Assembly (NCBI RefSeq): GCF_900115955.1
Contig: NZ_FOYL01000018.1
Coordinates: 1-64,000, forward strand
Length of the DNA stretch: 64,000 nucleotides
Source of the DNA: Lentzea waywayandensis
GTDB taxonomy: Bacteria > Actinomycetota > Actinomycetes > Mycobacteriales > Pseudonocardiaceae
Reading direction: 5' to 3'
A program made the translations under genes and the position numbers. Below are positions 37,426 to 46,780 of the stretch, piece by piece. Numbering within the stretch: position 1 is the stretch's first letter; each line of letters starts with the position of its first letter. The notes under the pieces are model-generated. The model worked only from the letters and a program-made list of their open reading frames with translations. It did no database searches and was not told the DNA's origin.

Positions 37426-38151
37426 TCAGGACTCTCTGTCCTGCTGGAGCGGGTCCACCAGCCTGCCCTCGCCGTCGAGCCGTCCCTGCGCCATCCGGGT
37501 TGCTCTCGCAGGTACCGGCGGCACGAGATCGGCCACGACGCGAAGCGCATTCAGCACGTCGTCGGGTCGCACGGTAGGCGTTACCTGCCGTACGACCGTC
37601 ATGAGTATCCCACACGGTCGTGACAAAGCGGTGTCATCGTGTCCGGCGTCGCTCGAACGTGGTTCGACCAGCGCTGACACGACGGCGGGCCGCACGTCGA
37701 GCATCTTCGTGCCGTTCTTGGTGAGCCGCTCGACCTCGACGGACTCTGCCTCGAGGAAGACGCTCACCGCCTTCGCGAGCTCATCGGGCTCGACACCGTC
37801 GAGCTCGATCCGCCATTCGCTCGCGTCGATGCGCTCGGTGAGGTTGCCACCGCGCGCCTGGACTATGTCGACGACGTCGATGCCGGGTGGCAACGCCTCG
37901 TCGAGCGCGATCCTGAGCGCCTCCGGGTCGAGCTCCTCGACCACCGACACCTCGACGTACTCCGCCTCGCTGGCGACGCCGGTCGGCGCGGCGCCGACCC
38001 ACGACACCTTCGGGTGAGGGCTGAACCCCTGCGAGTACGCCATGGGTACGCCTGCCCTGCGCAGCGCACGTTCGAACGTGCGAGCGATGTCGCGGTGCGA
38101 AGTGAAACGCAGCCTCCCCCGCTTGGTGTAGCGAAGGCGCAGCTTCTGCAC
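37426..38151 (-). CDS. TIGR03936/DUF2344 family, radical-SAM-associated protein
   Basis: 241 aa: QKLRLRYTKRGRLRFTSHRDIARTFERALRRAG and YSQGFSPHPK in two short blocks are the DUF2344 signature. The start codon is GTG 38151; the frame continues upstream, and a CTG preceded by GGGGAG about 45 bases earlier is possible. It normally pairs with the TIGR03960 radical SAM gene, found here at 40515-42476, but two plus-strand genes lie between them. The function of the pair is not established. Confidence 0.92.
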   Translation of the reverse strand: MQKLRLRYTKRGRLRFTSHRDIARTFERALRRAGVPMAYSQGFSPHPKVSWVGAAPTGVASEAEYVEVSVVEELDPEALRIALDEALPPGIDVVDIVQARGGNLTERIDASEWRIELDGVEPDELAKAVSVFLEAESVEVERLTKNGTKMLDVRPAVVSALVEPRSSDAGHDDTALSRPCGILMTVVRQVTPTVRPDDVLNALRVVADLVPPVPARATRMAQGRLDGEGRLVDPLQQDRES

Positions 38152-38354
38152 GGCGACGGCCGACGGGTTGTTGGGCAGGTTGCGGCTCAGCGGTGCTCCC
38201 CTTGGTGTTCCGACGGGTGAGCGGTCCCATCGGCGCAGGCTGTTCGTCCAGTAGGACGGTACCGTGAACCTGATTCAGAACGTTCAGCTTGTCTAGATCG
38301 TTGCGCGTGGCTACGGTCCGGCTGACTGGACGCCCTGCCGACTGGAGGTCCCTG

Positions 38355-39785
38355 GTGCCTCTGCCCCACCGCGCTCGAGGGGCGGCGATGACCGCACTGC
38401 TCGTCGCCGGGTGTCTGGCGGCATCCCTGCCCGCCGGCGCGGAACCGGACCCGGCACCCGTGACGGCGTCCTGCATCCAGCCAGGTCCACTGCTGCGCTA
38501 CCTGGTGGTGTTTCCGCAGTCCACGCCCGCTGAGACGGCGAACGCGGAGATCACCGAGGCGTGCGGTCTGACCACCGTCTACTACCCGCAGATCTCGGTC
38601 GCGGTGGCCACCTCGCCCGACCCCGGCTTCCTCCGGTTGATCGGCCCGGAACGCGCCTACAGCGCCCAGGGCGAGAGCATCGCCAAGCGGTCGGTGAAGC
38701 GGAAGAAGGACGACACGGAGCTGTTCCGGCCCTCGGGCGTGCGCTCGGCCGAACAATGGGACATGGATCTCATCAAGGCGCCGGCCGCGCACGAGATCAC
38801 CACGGGTTCCAAGTCCGTCGTCGTGGGCGTCCTGGACTCCGGCGTCGACGCCCGCCACCCCGATCTCGTCGGCGCGCTGGCCCCCGAACTGTCCGCGGGG
38901 TGCCTGACCGGCAAGCCCGACACGTCGCCGTCCGCGTGGATCCCGACGACCTCCGCCCACGGCACGCACGTCGCCGGCACCATCGCCGCCGCTGATGACG
39001 GCCGCGGCACCACGGGCGTCGCACCGGGCGTGCGCATCGCGTCCGTGAAGGTCGTGGACGACGACGGCTTCATCTACCCCGAGTACGCGGTGTGCGGCTT
39101 CATGTGGGCCGCCTCGCAGAACATGACGATCACCAACAACAGCTACTTCATCGACCCGTACCTGTTCACGTGCCAGAGCGAGCCTGGTCAGCGCATCATC
39201 TACGAGGCCGTGCGTCGTGCCGTGGACTACGCGACCTCGCGCAACGTGCTGACGGTCGCCGCCGCCGGAAACGCCGCAGCGGACCTGTCCCGGCCGGGGC
39301 GCGACTCGATGTCGCCGACGAACGGCGAGGCTCAGACGCGACCGGTGGACTCGACGTGCGTGGTGCTTCCGGCGCAGCTCAAGAACGTGGTGGGCGTGTC
39401 GGCGGTCGAGTCGACCAAGACCAAGGCCGGGTACAGCTCGTACGGGCTGGGCGCGATCGACGTGACGGCACCGGGTGGCGATCCGCGCACCCCGACCGGA
39501 TGCGTGCTGTCGACCGTGCCGTCCGGCTACGACTACTCGTGCGGCACGTCGATGGCGACGCCGCACGCGACCGGGGTGGCGGCGCTGATCGCGTCCACGC
39601 ATCCGGAGACCGACGCGGTGTCGTTGGGGCGCATGTTGAACGCGCAGGCCGAGACGCTGGCCTGCCCTGGTGACTACGACCTGAACGGGACGGGTGTGCA
39701 GGACGCGTTCTGCACCGGGTACTCGGAGTACAACTCGTTCTACGGTCACGGACTCGTGGACGCGCTGGCCGCCGTCACGAAGTGA
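38355..39785 (+). CDS. Secreted subtilisin-family (S8) serine protease
   Basis: 476 aa from GTG 38355 with GGAGG six bases upstream. Signal peptide to about residue 34 (AGAEPD), then a pro-region. Catalytic triad: Asp in GVLDSGVDARHPDL, His in HGTHVAGTIAA, Ser in GTSMATPHATGVAAL; the oxyanion Asn in AAAGNAAAD. No C-terminal membrane anchor, so it is released, unlike ESX mycosins. Overlaps the PhzF gene by four bases (GTGA). Confidence 0.93.
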   Translation: MPLPHRARGAAMTALLVAGCLAASLPAGAEPDPAPVTASCIQPGPLLRYLVVFPQSTPAETANAEITEACGLTTVYYPQISVAVATSPDPGFLRLIGPERAYSAQGESIAKRSVKRKKDDTELFRPSGVRSAEQWDMDLIKAPAAHEITTGSKSVVVGVLDSGVDARHPDLVGALAPELSAGCLTGKPDTSPSAWIPTTSAHGTHVAGTIAAADDGRGTTGVAPGVRIASVKVVDDDGFIYPEYAVCGFMWAASQNMTITNNSYFIDPYLFTCQSEPGQRIIYEAVRRAVDYATSRNVLTVAAAGNAAADLSRPGRDSMSPTNGEAQTRPVDSTCVVLPAQLKNVVGVSAVESTKTKAGYSSYGLGAIDVTAPGGDPRTPTGCVLSTVPSGYDYSCGTSMATPHATGVAALIASTHPETDAVSLGRMLNAQAETLACPGDYDLNGTGVQDAFCTGYSEYNSFYGHGLVDALAAVTK

Positions 39786-40525
39786 TCGTCAACGCCTGTC
39801 TGCGCGACGGAACGGGCGGCAGTCCGACTCTCGTCGTGGACGACGGGGATTTCAGCGATGCCGAACGCCGGGCGCTGCCTGTCCGGTACGGCGTTTCGCA
39901 CGCTGTGTTCGTCGGGGCGGGCGGGGTGCTGAGGTTCTTCACATCCGAGGGCGAACTGCCTGGCTGCGGGCACGGAACCGTTGCCGCGCTTGCGGTTCTG
40001 GCCGCGGACGGCGAACGCGAGTTCACGCTTCGAACGGGCGGGAGGACGTTCCGCGGCACGGCGACGCTGGTGCCGGACGGCGTCGAGGCCGCCTTCGATC
40101 CGGGACCGATCCAGGTCCGGCCCGCCACGCCGACCGAACTGGCCGCAGTCGTGGGCGCGTTGGGCGCAGACGGCACGTGTGTGATCGCGACGCTGGGACG
40201 GCCGCGGGTGCTCATCGAGGTGCCCGACGTCGCGGCCTTGACGCCGGATCTCGCCCTGCTGCGCGCGGCGACCGACGAGTTCGGCCTGCTGGGGTGCTAC
40301 GCCTACAGCTCAGGGCCCGGCCGGTACGCGGCTCGGATGTTCGCGCCGTCCATCGGTGTGCCGGAGGACATCGCCAACGCCAACAGCACAGCTTGCCTCG
40401 CGGCTCATCTGGCCGCGGACGTCGCCGTCGACATGGGTGACTCGCTCGGCCGGCCCGCCACCATCACGGCCACGGTCGCGGGACCAGGCGTGATGGTGGG
40501 CGGGATCTCGGCCGTTACGGCGTGA
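39782..40525 (+). CDS. PhzF family isomerase/epimerase-like protein
   Basis: 247 aa from a GTG inside the protease stop. FFTSEGELPGCGHGTVAALAVLA is the PhzF N-domain signature with GELPxCGH; the second domain repeats a similar fold with NANSTACLAAHL. PhzF relatives isomerise dihydro-hydroxyanthranilate or related compounds. The head of the protein is slightly shortened relative to the family. Convergent with the radical SAM gene, 11-base tail overlap. Translational coupling to a protease is unusual. Confidence 0.85.
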   Translation: MIVNACLRDGTGGSPTLVVDDGDFSDAERRALPVRYGVSHAVFVGAGGVLRFFTSEGELPGCGHGTVAALAVLAADGEREFTLRTGGRTFRGTATLVPDGVEAAFDPGPIQVRPATPTELAAVVGALGADGTCVIATLGRPRVLIEVPDVAALTPDLALLRAATDEFGLLGCYAYSSGPGRYAARMFAPSIGVPEDIANANSTACLAAHLAADVAVDMGDSLGRPATITATVAGPGVMVGGISAVTA

Positions 40526-42476
40526 GAGCGGGGTTCTTCACCGGCGAGCCGACGCCGACCGGGGAGATCGGCAGCAGCTTGCGACCCGTCGGACCGACCT
40601 CGATGTCCGTGCCCATCGCCGGGCAGACACCGCAGTCGAAGCACGGGGTCCAGCGGCAGTCGTCCTGCTCGCGCTCGTCGAGCGCGTCCTGCCAGTCGGC
40701 CCAGAGCCATTCCTTGTCGAGGCCCGAGTCGAGGTGGTCCCAGGGCAGGACCTCCAGTTCCTCGCGCTCGCGGGTGGTGAACCAGGCGAGGTCGACGCCG
40801 AGCGGCTCCAGCTGTTCCGCCGCCTTCGCGGTCCAGCGGTCGTAGGAGAAGTGCTCGCTCCAGCCGTCGAACCGGCCACCGTCGCGCCACACGGCCTCGA
40901 TGACCTTGCCGATGCGGCGGTCACCCCGGCTGAGCAGGCCTTCGATGAGGCTCGGCTTGCCGTCGTGGTAGCGCATGCCGATGTTGCGGCCGAGGCTGCG
41001 GTCGCTGTTCACGGCGTCGCGGAGCTTCTTCAGCCGGTCGTCGACCACGTCCGGGTCGCACTGCGCGGCCCACTGGAACGGCGTGTGCGGCTTGGGCACG
41101 AACCCGCCGATCGAGATGGTGCAGCGGACGTCGTTGCGGCCGCTGGCCTGCCGGCCCGCGCGGATGACGTTCTTCGCCATCTCCGCGATCTGCAGGACGT
41201 CCTCGTCCTCCTCGGTCGGGAGGCCGCACATGAAGTAGAGCTTCACCTGCCGCCAGCCGTTGGAGAACGCGGCCGACACCGTCCGGATGAGGTCCTCTTC
41301 GGACACCATCTTGTTGATGACGCGGCGCATCCGCTCACTGCCGCCCTCGGGCGCGAAGGTCAGACCCGAGCGCCTTCCGTTGCGGGACAACTCGTTCGCG
41401 AGATCGATGTTGAACGCGTCGACGCGGGTGCTCGGCAGGCTCAGGCCCGTGTTCGTGCCCTCGTAGCGGTCCGCGAGGCCCTTGGTGATCTCGGCGATCT
41501 CGCTGTGGTCGGCACTGGACAGGGACAGCAGCCCGACCTCTTCGAAGCCGGTCGCCGCCAGGCCCTTCTGGACCATCGCGCCGATGCCCTCGATGGACCG
41601 CTCGCGCACCGGGCGGGTGATCATGCCCGCCTGGCAGAAGCGGCAGCCGCGCGTGCAGCCGCGGAAGATCTCGACGCTCATCCGCTCGTGGACGCTCTCG
41701 GCGAGCGGCACCAGCGGCTGCTTCGGGTACGGCCACGCGTCGAGGTCCATCGTGGTGCGCTTGAAGACGCGGTACGGGACCCGGTCGCGGTTCGGCACGA
41801 CGCGCTGGATGCGGCCGTCCGGCAGGTACTCCACGTCATAGAAGCGCGGGATGTACACGCCGCCGGTCTCGGCGAGCCTGGTCAGGACCTCGTCACGGCC
41901 GCCGGGGCTGCCCTCGGCCTTCCACGCCCTGACGATCTCGGTGATCTCCAGAACGGCCTCTTCGCCGTCGCCCAGCACCGCCGCGTCCACGAACTCGGAG
42001 ATCGGCTCGGGGTTGAACGCCGCGTGCCCACCGGCGACCACGATCGGGTCGTCCTCGGTGCGGTCCTTGGCGTGCAGCGGGATGCCGGCGAGGTCCAGCG
42101 CCGTGAGCATGTTCGTGTAGCCCAGCTCCGTCGCGAAGCTGATGCCCATCAGGTCGAACGCCTTCACCGGGCGGTGGCCGTCCACCGTGAACTGCGGGAC
42201 GTCGTGCTCACGCATGAGCTTCTCGAGGTCCGGCCACACGGCGTACGTGCGCTCGGCGAGCACGTCCGGCAGCTCGTTGAGGATCTCGTAGAGGATCATG
42301 ACGCCCTGGTTGGGCAGCCCGACCTCGTACGCGTCGGGGTACATCAAAGCCCAGCGCACGGACGCCGCGTCCCAGTCCTTGACGGTCGCGTTGAGCTCCC
42401 CGCCGACGTACTGCACCGGCTTCGAGATCCGCGGCAGCAGTGGCTCCAACCTGGGGAAAACAGACTCGACACTCAC
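40515..42476 (-). CDS. TIGR03960 family B12-binding/radical SAM protein
   Basis: 653 aa from GTG 42476. N-terminal cobalamin-binding-like domain (PDAYEVGLPNQGVMILYEIL, then GGHAAFNPEP), radical SAM CxxxCxxC in FRGCTRGCRFCQAG (about 270-283), and a C-terminal Cys cluster (CFDCGVCPAMG). Paired in most actinobacteria with the DUF2344 gene (37426-38151). Possible RNA or cofactor modification; reaction not known. Confidence 0.93.
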   Translation of the reverse strand: MSVESVFPRLEPLLPRISKPVQYVGGELNATVKDWDAASVRWALMYPDAYEVGLPNQGVMILYEILNELPDVLAERTYAVWPDLEKLMREHDVPQFTVDGHRPVKAFDLMGISFATELGYTNMLTALDLAGIPLHAKDRTEDDPIVVAGGHAAFNPEPISEFVDAAVLGDGEEAVLEITEIVRAWKAEGSPGGRDEVLTRLAETGGVYIPRFYDVEYLPDGRIQRVVPNRDRVPYRVFKRTTMDLDAWPYPKQPLVPLAESVHERMSVEIFRGCTRGCRFCQAGMITRPVRERSIEGIGAMVQKGLAATGFEEVGLLSLSSADHSEIAEITKGLADRYEGTNTGLSLPSTRVDAFNIDLANELSRNGRRSGLTFAPEGGSERMRRVINKMVSEEDLIRTVSAAFSNGWRQVKLYFMCGLPTEEDEDVLQIAEMAKNVIRAGRQASGRNDVRCTISIGGFVPKPHTPFQWAAQCDPDVVDDRLKKLRDAVNSDRSLGRNIGMRYHDGKPSLIEGLLSRGDRRIGKVIEAVWRDGGRFDGWSEHFSYDRWTAKAAEQLEPLGVDLAWFTTREREELEVLPWDHLDSGLDKEWLWADWQDALDEREQDDCRWTPCFDCGVCPAMGTDIEVGPTGRKLLPISPVGVGSPVKNPALTP

Positions 42477-42520
42477 ACGACCAGAGTAACGGCCCCCACA
42501 GGCGTGGGCCGAATCGCGCC

Positions 42521-43363
42521 TCAGTCCAGCAACAACGTGCCCAATCGACGTGCCGCCACCACCGTTCCGACGGCCGCCAGCACCGCGAAGTACGCGACGT
42601 GACCGAGCATGCCCCAGCCGACAACGCCCAGCGTGAGGCCCCGCATCAGCTCGATGGCGTGGTAGAGCGGCGTCCACGTCACCACGGTCTGCAACCAGCC
42701 CGGATACACCGACAGCGGGTAGAACGTCGTCGAGAACAGGAACAACGGCAACACCGCGAGCTGCACGAGGTCGAAGTCCTGCCACGACCGCATGAACGTC
42801 GTCGCCGCCATGCCCACCGCGGCGAACGCGAACGCCACCAGCAACGCCGCCGGCAACGCGAGCAACGCCCACGGCGAGAAGATCAGCCCCATCCCAAGCA
42901 TGACCGCGAGGAACCCGGCCGAGTACAGGCCACCCCTGATGAGCGCCCAGGCGATCTCGCCGATCGCGATGTCCATCGGCCCCATCGGCGTCGTGAGCAT
43001 CGCGTCGTACAGCTTCACGTACTTGAACTTGAAGAACACGTTGAACGTCGCGTCGTACACGGCCCCGTTCATCGCGCTCGCCGCCAGCAGCGCGGGCGCC
43101 ACGAACGCCGCGTAGCTGATCGGCCGCCCGTCCGGCCCGGCCACCGCCGTCACCATCTGCCCGAACCCGAGCCCCAGCGACCACAGGAACAGCACGGGCT
43201 CGAACGCCCCGCCGACCAGCACGAACCACGCGCGCCGGTTCACGATCGCAGCGCGTTCGACGAGCATGCTCGCCTTGCCGCCGTAGAGCCCCGGCGGAAT
43301 CACGCGCCACAACAGCCCCACGCTGGCGGGCACGGCCTTCTCGCGATCGAGGGTCTGCGTCAT
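42521..43363 (-). CDS. ABC-2 type transporter permease
   Basis: 280 aa, six hydrophobic helices. PVLFLWSLGLGFGQMV, AMNGAVYDATFNVFFKFKYVK split across helix 2 and LTTPMGPMDIAIGEIAWA are ABC-2 permease features. Its ATG overlaps the stop of the next permease by four bases. Forms a heteromeric exporter with 43360-44133 and the ATPase. Confidence 0.92.
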   Translation of the reverse strand: MTQTLDREKAVPASVGLLWRVIPPGLYGGKASMLVERAAIVNRRAWFVLVGGAFEPVLFLWSLGLGFGQMVTAVAGPDGRPISYAAFVAPALLAASAMNGAVYDATFNVFFKFKYVKLYDAMLTTPMGPMDIAIGEIAWALIRGGLYSAGFLAVMLGMGLIFSPWALLALPAALLVAFAFAAVGMAATTFMRSWQDFDLVQLAVLPLFLFSTTFYPLSVYPGWLQTVVTWTPLYHAIELMRGLTLGVVGWGMLGHVAYFAVLAAVGTVVAARRLGTLLLD

Positions 43364-44133
43364 ACCGCCAGCCTCCGGTGGAAGAACTTCACGCCGAGCG
43401 CGATGCCCGCGGCCGTCAGCGCCGTCAGGTACGCGAGGTGCCCCAACGCCGGTAAGAGGTCCAATGTGCCGAACGTCGTGCCTCTCGCGAGCTCGATGCC
43501 GTGCCACGCGGGCGTCAGCCACACCACCGGCAACAACCAGTCCGGCAGTTGGCTGACCGGGAAGAACGCCCCGGTGAACAGCGTCATCGGCATCATCACG
43601 AACCGGAAGATCGTGGTGAAGCCGTCCGGCTTGTCCAACGTCGCGCTGTAGGCGACCAACGGCGCACTGAACGCCAACGCCGCCACCGTCGCAACCGGAA
43701 TCGACACGAGGATGCCGGGCCCCGCCGCCGCGCCGAGGACGACCGCGATCCCCACGAACACCGCGGACCGCACGAACATCTGCGACCCGATCCACAACAT
43801 CTGCCCGTAGAGCACCTGCGCGGGCGTGATCGGCGTGGCCACCATCCCGACGTACGACTTCTGCCACAGAAACGCCGACATGATCGCGTACGTCGACTCG
43901 AACGTCGCCCCCTGCAACGCCGTCACGACGACCAGCGCGGGCGCGAGGTACTCCAGATACGGCACCCCGCCGATCAACGCCGTCGACTGCACCTGCGACC
44001 CGAACCCGAGCCCCAGCGCGAGCAGGAACAACACGGGCGTCAGAAAGCTCGACACGACCGTGGCCCGCCAGTTGCGCCGGTACCACGTCCAGTGCTTCTC
44101 GAACCCGAACCAGGAGGCCCTGAGCGTCTGCAT
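43360..44133 (-). CDS. ABC-2 type transporter permease
   Basis: 257 aa, six helices; SFLTPVLFLLALGLGFGSQV and MVATPITPAQVLYGQMLW match the ABC-2 family and the second permease. Starts within the ATPase stop (TGATG). The ATPase/permease/permease arrangement resembles daunorubicin-resistance or nodulation-type exporters; cargo unknown. Confidence 0.92.
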   Translation of the reverse strand: MQTLRASWFGFEKHWTWYRRNWRATVVSSFLTPVLFLLALGLGFGSQVQSTALIGGVPYLEYLAPALVVVTALQGATFESTYAIMSAFLWQKSYVGMVATPITPAQVLYGQMLWIGSQMFVRSAVFVGIAVVLGAAAGPGILVSIPVATVAALAFSAPLVAYSATLDKPDGFTTIFRFVMMPMTLFTGAFFPVSQLPDWLLPVVWLTPAWHGIELARGTTFGTLDLLPALGHLAYLTALTAAGIALGVKFFHRRLAV

Positions 44134-45047
44134 CAGTCCACCAACGTCCGGCCGGTGAGCCGTAGGAACACGTCCTCCAGCGAACTGCGCCGCACGAGAC
44201 TCTGCACCGGCGCAACCCCGTGCTCATGGACTCTTTGGAGGGTCGCTTCGCCGTCCTGCGTGTAGAGCAGCAACCGATCCGGCAGCACTTCGACCCGCTC
44301 CGCGAACCTCTCCAGGTCCGGTTTCTCCGCGCCGGGCTGGAACCGCAACTCCAGCACCTCCCTGGTGGAGTACCTGTTGATCAGCTCGCTGGGCGACCCT
44401 TCCGCCGCGATCCGTCCACCGTCCATCACCACGAGCCGGTCGCACAGCTGCTCGGCCTCGTCCATGTAATGCGTGGTGATGATGAGCGTGACACCGTCCT
44501 GCTTGAGCCGGAACAGCCTGTCCCACAACAGATGCCGCGCCTGCGGATCCAACCCGGTCGTCGGCTCGTCAAGCAGCAGCAACTCCGGATCGTTCACAAG
44601 GGACCTGGCGATCGTGAGCCGCCGCTTCATCCCGCCGCTGAGCGGCTCGACCTCGTGATCGGCCCGGTCGGCCAGCTGCGCGAACTCCAGCAACTCCGCG
44701 GCCTTCTCCCGGCACTTCTGCCGCGACATCCCGAAGTACCGCCCGTAGATCTGCAGGTTCTGCCGAACCGTCAGCTCAGTGTCGAGGTTGTCGAGCTGCG
44801 GCACCACCCCGAGCCGAGCCCGGATCAGCGGCCCTTGTGTGGCCGGATCCATGCCCAGCACCTTGAGCTCGCCACCGCTCCGCCCGGACACGCACGAGAT
44901 CATCCGCATGGTCGACGACTTCCCCGCCCCGTTGGGCCCGAGAAACCCGAACGCCTCACCTCTGCGCACCTCGACGTCGATGCCGCGCACGGCCTCAAAC
45001 GACCCGAAGTGCTTGGTCAGAGCCTTGGCCTCAACGAGGTTGTCCAC
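44133..45047 (-). CDS. ABC transporter ATP-binding protein (DrrA/NodI-like)
   Basis: 304 aa from GTG 45047 (in-frame starts up to 45089 exist). Walker A GPNGAGKSST, Q-loop PQLDNLD, signature LSGGMKRRL, Walker B LLLLDEPTTGLD, H-loop TTHYMDEA. The C-terminal extension (RRSSLEDVFLRLTGRTL) is typical of drug-exporter DrrA-type ATPases. First gene of the operon; 55 bases separate it from the divergent GNAT gene. Confidence 0.94.
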   Translation of the reverse strand: MDNLVEAKALTKHFGSFEAVRGIDVEVRRGEAFGFLGPNGAGKSSTMRMISCVSGRSGGELKVLGMDPATQGPLIRARLGVVPQLDNLDTELTVRQNLQIYGRYFGMSRQKCREKAAELLEFAQLADRADHEVEPLSGGMKRRLTIARSLVNDPELLLLDEPTTGLDPQARHLLWDRLFRLKQDGVTLIITTHYMDEAEQLCDRLVVMDGGRIAAEGSPSELINRYSTREVLELRFQPGAEKPDLERFAERVEVLPDRLLLYTQDGEATLQRVHEHGVAPVQSLVRRSSLEDVFLRLTGRTLVD

Positions 45048-45102
45048 CCGCCCGACGTTAACGAACAGGTCTGACAATTCTCGACGCAATTACGATCGCC
45101 CC

Positions 45103-45693
45103 ATGCCCACGACGACCCTGCACTGGCTCTCGGAAGCCGACGACCACCTCCGCACCGAGATCCACGCAGTCGTGCACGACGTGGTAGCGGCAGGCGGCGC
45201 GGTCGGCTACCACGAACCGCCAACCCACGAACGCATCTCGACCTGGCTGGACACCGTCCTGAAACAGGTCCGCGAAGGTGACGCAGCCTTCGCCGTCGCA
45301 CTCGTCGACGGCGTGGTGCGCGCCGTGGGCCTGTGGCGCCGAGGCTCGACCGCCGTCTTCCAGCACCGAGCCGAAATCCAGCAGATCATGGCCCACCCTT
45401 CGGCCCGCGGCCTGGGCCTCGGCAAGCTGGTGATGGAGGGCTTGATCGCCAACGCCCGCGAGCAGGCCGTCGAGATCCTCTCGCTAGGCGTGCGCGGCAA
45501 CAACCACGGCGCCATCGAACTCTACGAGTCCTTGGGCTTCCGGGAATGCGGCCGCATGCCGAACGCGATCGCCGTAGGAACCGAGCGCTGGGACGACGTG
45601 TGGATGTACCTGCCGCTCGGCTACCCGGAGGGCACGTCACTGAACGGCGCGGCGGCGGGTGGACTGGGCGGCAGCCCACGACGAGGAGCCTGA
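45103..45693 (+). CDS. GNAT family N-acetyltransferase
   Basis: 196 aa from ATG 45103. Acetyl-CoA loop ARGLGLGKLVMEGLI and C-terminal GAIELYESLGFRECGRMP are GNAT motifs A and B. The C-terminus ends in a glycine-rich tail. Divergent from the ABC exporter, with which it may be co-regulated as a resistance function (inference). Confidence 0.9.
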   Translation: MPTTTLHWLSEADDHLRTEIHAVVHDVVAAGGAVGYHEPPTHERISTWLDTVLKQVREGDAAFAVALVDGVVRAVGLWRRGSTAVFQHRAEIQQIMAHPSARGLGLGKLVMEGLIANAREQAVEILSLGVRGNNHGAIELYESLGFRECGRMPNAIAVGTERWDDVWMYLPLGYPEGTSLNGAAAGGLGGSPRRGA

Positions 45694-45794
45694 TCCAGCC
45701 CGCGAAGCCGAAGTCGAGCAGTCAGAGCGCGCAATCACGGCAAACGCCGCCCACCCGCGATGCCGAAGGCGAGCCGTCCTTACCGTGCGGTCTG

Positions 45795-45938
45795 GGTGGG
45801 GTGGTTTCGTCACGAGTCGTGCCACAGCTCTTGCTGCATGCAAGGAGGGGTGTCAACTCGACACGCTTTTCGTCGAGTTGACACCCCTCCTTGCATGTGG
45901 CCCGCTCTTGGCTCGGCTCGTGACGAAACCACCCCACC
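45795..45938. repeat. 144-bp near-palindromic hairpin element
   Basis: Outer arms 45795-45816 and 45917-45938 are perfect 22-bp inverted repeats (core GGTTTCGTCACGAG). Inner arms 45837-45862 and 45872-45897 are perfect 26-bp inverted repeats (core AGGAGGGGTGTCAACTCGAC) around the 9-base loop ACGCTTTTC. Between the arms 20 and 19 bases are mostly unpaired. Sits between convergent genes in a 471-bp gap with no gene of its own. Could be a REP/MITE-like mobile hairpin or a strong bidirectional terminator. Confidence 0.9.
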
Positions 45939-46037
45939 AACGCAACCACCAAAGCAACGCGCCTCCGCCCAAAGCACCAGGCGTGCCATCAACCCACGCA
46001 CGGCGTAGGCCCCGGTTTTGGATCAGATTGGCGGGGT

Positions 46038-46054
46038 CTGGGGCGGAGCCCCAG
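46038..46054. repeat. Small GC hairpin
   Basis: CTGGGG-CGGAG-CCCCAG, a 6-bp stem with a 5-base loop, of a kind scattered through actinobacterial intergenic DNA. About 110 bases past the stop of the convergent hypothetical gene; the rest of 45939-46164 shows nothing recognisable. Confidence 0.55.
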
Positions 46055-46164
46055 GAAGCAGCGCAACCTGAACGCCCGCAACCCAACCACCTACGGACTC
46101 GCAACGCGCACCCGCCAACGAAACAGGGGGACGACCCACGCAACGACCGCGCACGCCGAAGGCG

Positions 46165-46692
46165 TCACACCCGATCAGGCCGAACCACAATGACGCTGAC
46201 CGTGTAATCCCCCCAAAGCGTGGTGTGGATCAACATCCGAGAGTCCAAGGACAACGCCGAAAACTCAGGAACCCAAAGCTCCCGGCCGTCCTCCTCGAAC
46301 AACCACCCCCGCAACTGCCCGCAAGCACCACCGGCAACGGACAGGCCTACTTCTCCGTCCCCCACCCGGCCCGACAACCGAACCCGAGCCCACCGGGGCT
46401 CCCCATCGACAGCACCGGGATCCCGCAAATCAACACAGAGCAGAAACTCACGCCGCTCATCGAAGAGCTCGTACGAGGTGGCCATCCGCCACCACTCGGC
46501 GTTGATCCGGGAAACGAACTCAGGGTCGTCGATGCTGACCGCGGACGAGTCGAAGCGCCCATGCTCACGCAGGCTGGAGGCGGCGCCACGATCAGGCGGC
46601 GTGGGCAGCTCAGGCTGCTGTTCCCACAGCCCGAGGAACACGAGTCCCGCTCTGGCGAGATCGTCAGCAAGCTCGGCTTCAGTCAACGGCAC
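46165..46692 (-). CDS. Uncharacterised protein
   Basis: 175 aa. Soluble, slightly acidic, with high third-position GC consistent with coding. Readable landmarks: ELADDLARAGLVFLGLWEQQ at the start and RELWVPEFSALSLDS near the end. No family recognised. Lies about 90 bases downstream of ndk's convergent partner region, on the same strand as ndk; possibly cotranscribed past it only if ndk lacks a terminator. Confidence 0.6.
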   Translation of the reverse strand: MPLTEAELADDLARAGLVFLGLWEQQPELPTPPDRGAASSLREHGRFDSSAVSIDDPEFVSRINAEWWRMATSYELFDERREFLLCVDLRDPGAVDGEPRWARVRLSGRVGDGEVGLSVAGGACGQLRGWLFEEDGRELWVPEFSALSLDSRMLIHTTLWGDYTVSVIVVRPDRV

Positions 46693-46780
46693 AGCCCGAA
46701 AATAGCGAGTGGCCCCAACCGATTTTGCCGGCCAGGGCCACTCACGAACATCAAAGGTTCAACCCTCGAAGGTCGAACCC

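Noticed and set aside
33721-37623. 1,300-codon plus-strand open frame across rplU leader and rne
   Set aside because: Mirror of the rne reading frame; composition is that of a shadow and it crosses several real genes.
38355-39785. ESX mycosin protease
   Set aside because: No C-terminal membrane helix and far from the ESX genes; a general secreted subtilase.
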